Source: JABFXC01 sp045804265
Lineage (GTDB): Bacteria > Gemmatimonadota > Gemmatimonadetes > Gemmatimonadales > Gemmatimonadaceae
DNA: 64,000 nucleotides
Direction of reading: 5' to 3'
Assembly (NCBI GenBank): GCA_045804265.1
Contig: JBJMNK010000113.1
Span: 62,001 to 126,000, forward strand
The notes beneath the pieces were generated by a model. The model made no database searches. It was not told where the DNA came from and saw only the letters and a list, made by a program, of their open reading frames with translations. Within the stretch, counting starts at the first letter, position 1. Each line of letters begins with the position of its first letter. Shown here in pieces: positions 58,220 through 64,000 of this stretch. Made by a program: the position numbers and the translations under genes.

Positions 58220-59812
58220 TCAGTGCGTGCCGCGGCTCGCGACCGCTGCGCGAGCGAGCAGGTCACGCTGTGATGAGCCAGTCGAGAGAAGGTCGAGCGC
58301 CTTCTGCAGCGGCGCATCGTCCTTGATCGAGCGACGCTTGGCGGCCGTGTCGCCGAACGCGACGCGTGCGACGCGCTGCTCGAGCTCGCGGTTGATGAGC
58401 GCCTGACCCGCATCGTAGACGTTGCGATCGATCTGGATGCCGGCCGACGTCATGCGCTTGAACAGCTCGTCGCGCCATGCCGGCTGCACGGTGAAGTTCG
58501 ACTTCACCGTCGGGCGCAGCTCCAGTGCGTAATCACCGATGACGGTGAAGTATGCCGCCGACTTCGGCGCGATCAGCTTCGCGAGCGTCTGTTCGGCGGT
58601 GGTCAGCGTGTCTTCCTTGACGACAACGTCGGGAGTGACTGCGCCGCCGCCGTAGACGATGCGGCCGGCGTCGCTGTGGAAGACCGGACGTGCCTTGCGA
58701 GCAGAGTCGGTCTCGAGCGAGTCGGGAGTGACCTCGACGAAGCGGCCGTCAGGCAGGAGCTTGCGCTCCTTCTGGATAGAGCGGCCGCTCGGCGTGTACC
58801 ACTTCGCGGTCGTCATCTTGAGCGCCCATCCGCCGTCGAGCGGATAGACGGTCTGGACGAGTCCCTTCCCGAACGACGTCTGGCCGACGATGAGCGCACG
58901 GTCGTGGTCCTGCAGCGCACCGGCGACGATCTCCGCGGCGGACGCCGTGTAGTTGTCGGTGAGCAACACGAGCTGCAAGTCCTTGTACTGCGCCGGACCC
59001 TTGGCGCTGAAGCTCGCCTGCTGGTCGGGACCGCGACCGCGGACGCTGCTGATCTGCTGGCCGTTGTCGAGAAGGAGGTCGCCGATCTTGATCGCCTGCT
59101 CGAGGATCCCGCCCGGGTTGTCACGCAGGTCGATGACGACCGAGGTCGCGCCCTGCTTGACGAGATTCTTGAGCGCACCCTCGAACTCGTCGGCGGCGGT
59201 CTCGTTGAACTGGAGCAGCGGGAAGTAGCCGGTCTTCGAGTCGAGCATCATCGAATACTGCACGGCCGGGATGTGGATCTCGGCGCGCGTGAAGCTCACG
59301 GCGATCGGTTCGGTGACACCGGGGCGACCGAACTTGACGTTGACCTTCGTGCCCGGTGTACCCAGCAGCGTCTCGGATACCTGGTTGGTCGTCCAGCCGC
59401 GAGTGTTCGCGGTATCGATCTGGATGATGCGGTCGCCCTCACGAATTCCTGCCTTCTCGGCCGGCGTGTTCGGGAAGACGCGGCTGACCGCGACGCCGCC
59501 CGCATCGAGCGGCTGGATGAGCATTCCGACGCCGCCGTAGTGCCCATTGATCTGGCGCGAGAGCCCTTCGCGCTGCTTCGGCGAATAGAGCTCGCTGTAC
59601 GGATCGTTCAGCTCCTTCACGAGGCCGCGTGCGGCCTTTTCGTAAAGCGCCGACGCGTCGAGCGTATCGACGAATCGATCCTGCACGAGTTCGAGGACGT
59701 CGCCGAGGAGTCGCGCGCCGTCACGCGCGGACTTTTCCTGGACGTAGAAACCGCCAGCGATCAGCGGGACGATGACGAGGCCGGCAATCGCGGCGTGACG
59801 TAAACGAGGCAT
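58220..59812 (-). CDS. C-terminal processing peptidase (S41, CtpA type)
   Basis: A 530-residue periplasmic protease. An N-terminal signal/anchor helix (AAIAGLVIVPLIAGGFYV) is followed by a helical domain, a PDZ domain (about 90-165; NTPAEKAGIREGDRIIQID) and the S41 catalytic core. The nucleophile serine is in NYTASAAEI near residue 290 and the lysine in TSFGKGLVQ near residue 314. A C-terminal helical region follows. It likely trims or degrades envelope proteins, including cell-wall hydrolases. Confidence 0.94.
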   Translation of the reverse strand: MPRLRHAAIAGLVIVPLIAGGFYVQEKSARDGARLLGDVLELVQDRFVDTLDASALYEKAARGLVKELNDPYSELYSPKQREGLSRQINGHYGGVGMLIQPLDAGGVAVSRVFPNTPAEKAGIREGDRIIQIDTANTRGWTTNQVSETLLGTPGTKVNVKFGRPGVTEPIAVSFTRAEIHIPAVQYSMMLDSKTGYFPLLQFNETAADEFEGALKNLVKQGATSVVIDLRDNPGGILEQAIKIGDLLLDNGQQISSVRGRGPDQQASFSAKGPAQYKDLQLVLLTDNYTASAAEIVAGALQDHDRALIVGQTSFGKGLVQTVYPLDGGWALKMTTAKWYTPSGRSIQKERKLLPDGRFVEVTPDSLETDSARKARPVFHSDAGRIVYGGGAVTPDVVVKEDTLTTAEQTLAKLIAPKSAAYFTVIGDYALELRPTVKSNFTVQPAWRDELFKRMTSAGIQIDRNVYDAGQALINRELEQRVARVAFGDTAAKRRSIKDDAPLQKALDLLSTGSSQRDLLARAAVASRGTH

Positions 59813-59863
59813 ACGGGAAAGACTCGACTCGCGAGAGGAAGTAACTGCTACACGACTATCTAC

Positions 59864-59910
59864 GCGCGTGACCGCGGAACGTTCCCGGGAACGTCGCCGC
59901 GGTCACGCGC
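59864..59910. terminator. Hairpin after 57-residue protein gene
   Basis: Fourteen-bp outer arms (GCGCGTGACCGCGG / CCGCGGTCACGCGC) enclose a second palindrome ACGTTCCCGGGAACGT. It lies six bases after the stop. Confidence 0.68.
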
Positions 59911-59915
59911 GCATC

Positions 59916-60089
59916 CTACTGGCCGCCCTCTTCAGTGCCGCTGTTCCAGAGGTTCTTCCAGGTGATCTCGCGCCCCTTGCGGAAGCCCTTCTGTGTGAGC
60001 TTCACGCCTTCGGGAGAGATGGTCACCATATATGCGGTGCCATCCATCTCGATCTCGCGCTTGATCGTCTTGTCGAGCTTGGTCGCCAT
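59916..60089 (-). CDS. 57-residue basic protein, unknown function
   Basis: A short soluble protein, MATKLDKTIKREIEMDG onward, with a small beta core (YMVTISPEGVKLTQKGFRKGREITWKNLW). No family is recognised. The start is set by GGAGG eight bases upstream; a longer in-frame start is not credible. It is flanked by strong hairpins, so it is a single transcription unit. Confidence 0.72.
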   Translation of the reverse strand: MATKLDKTIKREIEMDGTAYMVTISPEGVKLTQKGFRKGREITWKNLWNSGTEEGGQ

Positions 60090-60220
60090 CGGAGCGGCCT
60101 CCAGTACGGGTGAAAGTGTGCGTGCGGGAAGGATGCAAAGTTCGGGCGACGAAGACCAGCCCCGCGAGGAGAAAGCTTCGTGCACCCTGTCACAGTCGGC
60201 GACTCGCGCGGACGAGGGGA

Positions 60221-61072
60221 TCAGAGCAACCGCGAGCCGAGCATGTAGTCGACGTACCACTGACGCTTGTTCTGCCTGACGACCGCGTCGCGCAGCAACC
60301 CGGCTGCGACGAGCATCTCATGCGCGGGCTGCAGCACTCGCTGCAGGTGCGACGGATAGCGCTGGGTGAGCGGCAACTGCTCGGCGAGTCGCGTGAGCTC
60401 GATGCGCCAGGTGAGTGCGCCGCTCTCGCGCGCCACCTCGAGCAGGCGGTAGAGACGCCGGGCCACCGGCGACGATAGCGCGAGATAGCGTGGCGCCGAC
60501 AGCGTGACGACATGACTCGCTGAAATGTTCGCGCGGATGTAGGGCGAGAGCACGACGCGCGCATCGCCAGGCTCGCTGGCGGTGAACGACGAGAAGAGCG
60601 TGAGCTGGTCGCGATCATTCGAGCGGCGCCGCTCGATCACCACGGAGTTGAGCAGCGTGAACGCTCCCTCGACGGGCGCGCGACTGATGGCGTCGTAGTA
60701 GGCCCCACTCGACTCGACGACGGTGCGCTCGAGGCGCGCGAGCGATGCACGGAGCTGCTCGTAGGTACGGCCGTCGACGCGCCGGCCCATGGAGCGAAGA
60801 AAGTTGTGCAGCGTGAAGGAAACGCCGCCATCCGATGGCGAGCCGGCTTCGTGATAGCGATGGAGCAGCTCCACGTACACATCCTGGTCGAACGTGCCGG
60901 GCAGGCGATCACCCGGCGCAGCGAGCACTCGCCACCGTGCACCCGCATCGGTGGCGAACGCTATCATCCCATCGTCGGCGGTGTCACTCAGTCGAAAGAG
61001 CGGAAACGCCTCGAGCGCGCGATCGAGAACGATGGCGCGACTGGCGGGGCGGCGGCGTACGGCGAGTGACAT
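60221..61072 (-). CDS. RepA-like replication initiator protein
   Basis: A 283-residue protein resembling the RPA-family replication initiators of plasmids. The N-terminal winged-helix region has FPLFRLSD, VYVELLHRYHEAG, SFTLHNFLRSMGRRVDGRTYEQLRASLARL and a beta hairpin. LALSSPVARRLYRLLEVARES and LAEQLPLTQRYPSHLQRVLQPAHEMLVAAG form the second winged helix. No iterons or other plasmid genes are nearby, so it is probably a chromosomal member of unclear role. ATG 61072 is used; ATG 61093 and 61153 are in frame. Confidence 0.75.
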   Translation of the reverse strand: MSLAVRRRPASRAIVLDRALEAFPLFRLSDTADDGMIAFATDAGARWRVLAAPGDRLPGTFDQDVYVELLHRYHEAGSPSDGGVSFTLHNFLRSMGRRVDGRTYEQLRASLARLERTVVESSGAYYDAISRAPVEGAFTLLNSVVIERRRSNDRDQLTLFSSFTASEPGDARVVLSPYIRANISASHVVTLSAPRYLALSSPVARRLYRLLEVARESGALTWRIELTRLAEQLPLTQRYPSHLQRVLQPAHEMLVAAGLLRDAVVRQNKRQWYVDYMLGSRLL

Positions 61073-61155
61073 TGCGATGAAACTGCCGTTCATGCAGCTC
61101 GCGGGCAACCGCCGATTTGCATCTGGCACACGGTCTGATACACTCGACACCACAC

Positions 61156-62457
61156 ATGAAACGAATACTGCAGAACATCCTCGCCGGCGTGGTCGCGCTT
61201 CTGGTGCTCGTCTTCGCGCTGATCGGATTCATCTCGGTCACCCGCGGCACACCGGTGAAGCACGTGAGATCACCCGGCGATCCAAGCGGGCCGCCATCGC
61301 CGGGGGACACGATGTTCCTCCCGACGCTCGACCTGCTGACCGGGATGCATCTGTCGCCGGGCAACTCGATCGAAGTGATGACCAACGGCGACCAGACCTA
61401 TCCGAAAGTCTGGAACGACCTGCGCTCGGCGAAGCGTTCGATCACGTTGCAGATGTACTACGCGCAGCCAGGCGCGGTCGCGGACAGCATGCGGGCGATC
61501 GTCATCGCGCGCGCGCGCGCCGGCGTGAGAGTGCTCTTCCTCAACGACGCATTCGGCGCGCAGAACCTCCCGCAGAAATACTGGGACGACATGCAGGCGG
61601 CGGGCGTGCGGGTCGCGACATTCCGCCCGGTCAAGTGGTACGACCTGCACAAGGCGGCTTTCCGCTCGCACATCCGCGTCATCGTCGTCGATGGCAGCGT
61701 GGCGTACACCGGCGGGTTCGGGCTCGACGACAAGTGGCTCGGCGACGGCCGGCACAAGGACCAGTGGCGCGATTCGAATGTGCGCTTCCGCGGCCCGGCG
61801 GTCATGGCGCTGCAAGCGACGTTCGCCGCGGGTTGGGCCGAGGCGACAGGCGAGCTGCTCACCGGCGACCTGTTCTTCCCACCAAAGGAGTTGAAGCACG
61901 ACGGGACGCAGCTGGCGACGCTGCTGCACACGGCGCCCACTGTCGGGAGCACCGCGGCCGAGCGGTACCTCGCGCTGACGATCGCCAGCGCGCGGAAGAC
62001 GCTGTACGTGTCGAACTCGTACTTCGTGCCTGACGACGATTTTCGCTCGCTGCTGATCGCCGCCGCGAAGCGGGGTGTCGACGTACGCATCCTGACGACG
62101 AGCTCGGAGACGGACGTCAAGACCACCTGGCGAGCGGGGCGCGCGCACTATGAGCAGCTGCTCAGCGCGGGCGTGAAGGTCTACGAGTACCGGCCGACGA
62201 TGATGCACGCGAAGTCGATCGTCGTCGACGGGCTGTGGGGCGGCGTCGGGACGATGAACTTCGACAACCGGTCGATGGTGTTCAACGACGAGGCGATGCT
62301 GGTCGCCCTCGATCCCGTGTTCGGGCACCAGCTCGACCAGATCTTCATGGCCGATCTGCAGTACTCGGACGAGATGAAGCTCGCGACGTTCCGCAAGCGC
62401 CCGTGGACGGAGAAGCTGATGGAACAGGGCGCGGTCCTGCTGTCGCGGGTGCTGTAG
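61156..62457 (+). CDS. Phospholipase D-family protein (cardiolipin synthase-like)
   Basis: A 433-residue membrane-anchored PLD. An N-terminal helix (ILAGVVALLVLVFALIGFISV) precedes two catalytic halves. The second HKD is canonical (HAKSIVVDGLWGGVGTMNFDNRS). The first reads HIRVIVVDGSVAYTGG, with Arg in place of Lys. Both halves otherwise follow cardiolipin synthase spacing. It probably acts on phospholipids at the inner membrane; the Arg substitution may tune activity. Confidence 0.88.
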   Translation: MKRILQNILAGVVALLVLVFALIGFISVTRGTPVKHVRSPGDPSGPPSPGDTMFLPTLDLLTGMHLSPGNSIEVMTNGDQTYPKVWNDLRSAKRSITLQMYYAQPGAVADSMRAIVIARARAGVRVLFLNDAFGAQNLPQKYWDDMQAAGVRVATFRPVKWYDLHKAAFRSHIRVIVVDGSVAYTGGFGLDDKWLGDGRHKDQWRDSNVRFRGPAVMALQATFAAGWAEATGELLTGDLFFPPKELKHDGTQLATLLHTAPTVGSTAAERYLALTIASARKTLYVSNSYFVPDDDFRSLLIAAAKRGVDVRILTTSSETDVKTTWRAGRAHYEQLLSAGVKVYEYRPTMMHAKSIVVDGLWGGVGTMNFDNRSMVFNDEAMLVALDPVFGHQLDQIFMADLQYSDEMKLATFRKRPWTEKLMEQGAVLLSRVL

Positions 62458-62493
62458 CGTGAGGCCTAACGCGTACGCTCCGGCGGTGACGCG

Positions 62494-63036
62494 CTAGCGC
62501 AGCTCCTGGCGGCCTAACGCTGCGCGGACGGCTTCACGCATGGCGACGAGCGCGTCCTCGTGTGACGACGGCGAATCGCCGCGCACGTGGAGCTCGACGC
62601 CCTCGGCGACGACCATTCGCCGCCACGAGACCGGCGAGTCGTCCTCGCTTCGGGCCGAGACGGGGTTGGCGACCAGCGCGGGTGCCAGCGACTGGGCGAT
62701 GCGCCGCTCGAGCGCGTCGCCGGTCATGTCCTTCATCTCCCGCTTGATCGTCTCCAGCGTCTGCCCTTCCCGCTGCCGGATCTTGATCGCGAGCAGCTGG
62801 AGGAAGTGCCGATAGCCATAGGTCGCGGCGGTGCCGGCACCCTCGGGGCGGTCGAGCAACCCGTGCGAGACGTAGAAGCGCACCGACCGGGCACTCGGCG
62901 CTGCACGCGCTGACGCGTTCGTCGGACGCAGCCCGGCAGAGTCGACGAGCGCCGTGACGTGCGCGGCGAGGCCTCGCGCGTTCCATGGCGAGTGGCGCGC
63001 ATGGGCGCGAAGGAGCGTGACGGGCGTGTCGGCCAT
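62494..63036 (-). CDS. MerR-like transcriptional regulator
   Basis: A 180-residue protein. The DNA-binding region (about residues 20-95) shows ARSVRFYVSHGLLDRPEGAGTAATYGYRHFLQLLAIKIRQREG, the MerR-type winged helix in which YYxxxGLL reads FYVSHGLL. A dimer helix (TLETIKREMKDM) follows, then a C-terminal domain without cysteine metal ligands. The effector is unknown. The gene neighbours an alpha/beta hydrolase. Confidence 0.8.
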   Translation of the reverse strand: MADTPVTLLRAHARHSPWNARGLAAHVTALVDSAGLRPTNASARAAPSARSVRFYVSHGLLDRPEGAGTAATYGYRHFLQLLAIKIRQREGQTLETIKREMKDMTGDALERRIAQSLAPALVANPVSARSEDDSPVSWRRMVVAEGVELHVRGDSPSSHEDALVAMREAVRAALGRQELR

Positions 63037-63070
63037 GCCGCCAATTTAAGCGATCAGCGACGGCGAATCG

Positions 63071-64000
63071 CTAGGCCTTGACGCCCGATCCGAGCGGCTT
63101 CTCCGCGCGCATACCGCCGACGCGGTCGAGGAATGCGCTCACCGTCTCGACGAAATCGCCTGGCCGTTCGTCGTGCGGGAGGTCGCCGGCGTGATCGAAG
63201 ATCGCGACATCGAGGTCGGGTTTCGCGGTGAGGAATCCCCGTGCCTCCTCGACGGGCGTCTCGGCGGCATGCTCGCCCCAGACGAGGAGCGCGGGCTGCG
63301 CGAGCCGGCGCAACGCGCGACGTACGTCGAGGTTGAGGTGACCGGCGACGAATGCGGCCGGCGCGAACTTCGCCCCGGGCTGGTGCGCGGTGCAGAAGTA
63401 GGCGTCGATCAACTCGTCGGTGACGAGCGAGTCGTCCCAGTAGATCCGCTCGAGGTAGTAACGGAGGGAACGCTTCGACACGAGGCCGTTGAACAGCGCG
63501 GTGCCGACGACGGGTGTCTCGAACGCGAAGCGCGCGGTATCACCGCGGGTGGAAGGCGCTTCATGCAGTCGCGCGAGCCCGGTCGGCTCGATGAGTACGA
63601 GCCCCGGGAAGCGGCCCGGGTCGCGCGCGCCGAGGACGATCGCGTAGGCCGCGGAGAGTGACGACGCGACGATGACGCACGGCTTGGCGATGACCTGCGC
63701 CGCGAAGTCTCCGATCAAGCCGATGTAGAAACGCGCGCTGTACCGTGCGCGTGGGCGATCGGAGAGTCCGAAGCCGACGAGGTCGATCGTGTAGACCGTG
63801 TGCGTCGCGGCGAGTGCGTCGACAACCTCGCGCCACTCGTACGAGGAAGCAGCGGCGTGGATCGCGTGCACGAGGAGGAGCGGCGAGCCACTGCCGCGCC
63901 GCGTGTAGAACACGCGGTGCCCGCGCCAGCGGAACGTACCCTCCTCACCGCCGATCGTGTTCTCGAGAGCGGGGACGTCGTGTCCGGCGAGGGCATTGAA
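63071..64000 (-). CDS. Alpha/beta hydrolase, 5' end beyond the window
   Basis: A partial gene: the frame stays open to the window edge, with FNALAGHDV and EEGTFRWRGHRVFYTRRG upstream of a nominal GTG at 63913. The visible roughly 309 residues contain VHAIHAAASSYEWREVV (oxyanion region), nucleophile region VIVASSLSAAYAIVLG, acid VWGEHAAETP and histidine region HAGDLPHDERP. The serine elbow reads SSLSAA rather than GxSxG, a form seen in one chloroplast-like hydrolase branch. The substrate is unknown. Confidence 0.82.
   Translation of the reverse strand, partial: FNALAGHDVPALENTIGGEEGTFRWRGHRVFYTRRGSGSPLLLVHAIHAAASSYEWREVVDALAATHTVYTIDLVGFGLSDRPRARYSARFYIGLIGDFAAQVIAKPCVIVASSLSAAYAIVLGARDPGRFPGLVLIEPTGLARLHEAPSTRGDTARFAFETPVVGTALFNGLVSKRSLRYYLERIYWDDSLVTDELIDAYFCTAHQPGAKFAPAAFVAGHLNLDVRRALRRLAQPALLVWGEHAAETPVEEARGFLTAKPDLDVAIFDHAGDLPHDERPGDFVETVSAFLDRVGGMRAEKPLGSGVKA

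Larger units (their letters stand above)
363..62520. repeat. Dispersed 8-mer GCCTAACG / CGTTAGGC, about 43 copies
   Basis: Exact copies counted by eye: about 27 as GCCTAACG (for example 363, 2074, 4317, 7319, 8658, 62513) and about 16 as CGTTAGGC (for example near 3247, 15949, 37306, 55277). Most lie inside genes on both strands, read as Ala-Leu-Gly with a TTA codon or as Pro-Asn with CCT-AAC. Intergenic copies lie beside gene ends and terminators. Near-matches such as GCCTAACC (12766) and GGTTAGGC (38550) also occur. Confidence 0.85.

Overview
The window is a GC-rich (roughly two-thirds G+C) stretch of a bacterial chromosome carrying about 65 tightly packed genes. Gene content fits an aerobic, outer-membrane-bearing soil-type bacterium: many Ala/Arg-rich proteins, several lipoproteins and secreted M1/M16/M61 metallopeptidases, frequent GTG starts, and many 1-4 bp stop/start overlaps. 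The overall style resembles Gemmatimonadota. That placement is an impression from gene content, not from a marker gene, since no rRNA or tRNA is present. No prophage, insertion sequence or CRISPR array was seen. Two parS sites beside parAB and mnmG suggest the region lies near the replication origin.

Layout. 0-6.6 kb: a minus-strand BMP-type ABC importer operon (lipoprotein, ATPase, two permeases) with a Nif3-like gene and an MFS transporter inside it. 6.7-12.9 kb: bactofilin, M23 peptidase, parB, parA, two parS sites, a SIMPL-domain protein and mnmG. 13-21.4 kb: small membrane/zinc-ribbon genes, a dienelactone-hydrolase-type lipoprotein, a Cys-less ArsC-like protein, an ABC-F ATPase, murB and an M16 peptidase pair. 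21.4-29.1 kb: a complete histidine operon, hisGDCHABF-hisN-hisIE, led by a His-rich leader peptide and an attenuator hairpin. 29.3-37.3 kb: cupredoxin, a Wzz/BY-kinase-like protein with a ruined P-loop, free-Met-sulfoxide reductase, an HD protein, ispG, a cold-shock gene, and DNA-binding and Smr proteins. 37.3-46.7 kb: a membrane-anchored hydrogenase-like fusion, a Crp-family regulator, hydrolases, a histone-like protein, and a thioredoxin-NHL protein whose active site is interrupted by an in-frame TGA followed by a SECIS-like hairpin. 46.8-64 kb: M1 and M61 peptidases, desaturase, YggX-like protein, an NrtR-like regulator, a second cold-shock gene, an SPFH protein, a C-terminal processing protease, a RepA-like protein, a PLD protein, a MerR-like regulator and an alpha/beta hydrolase cut by the window edge.

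Themes. Regulation is unusually legible: a his attenuator, a shared TTAGTA-N9-TACTAA operator upstream of two distant genes, a CRP-class palindrome before the cupredoxin, a structured cold-shock leader, and recurring TTG(C/G)C-N16/17-TACATT promoters. The strongest whole-window signal is the 8-mer GCCTAACG/CGTTAGGC, found by eye about 43 times against a composition-based expectation of about 2-3. The strongest single-gene candidate is the probable selenoprotein at 44.1-45.5 kb. All counts and alignments were done by eye from the sequence.
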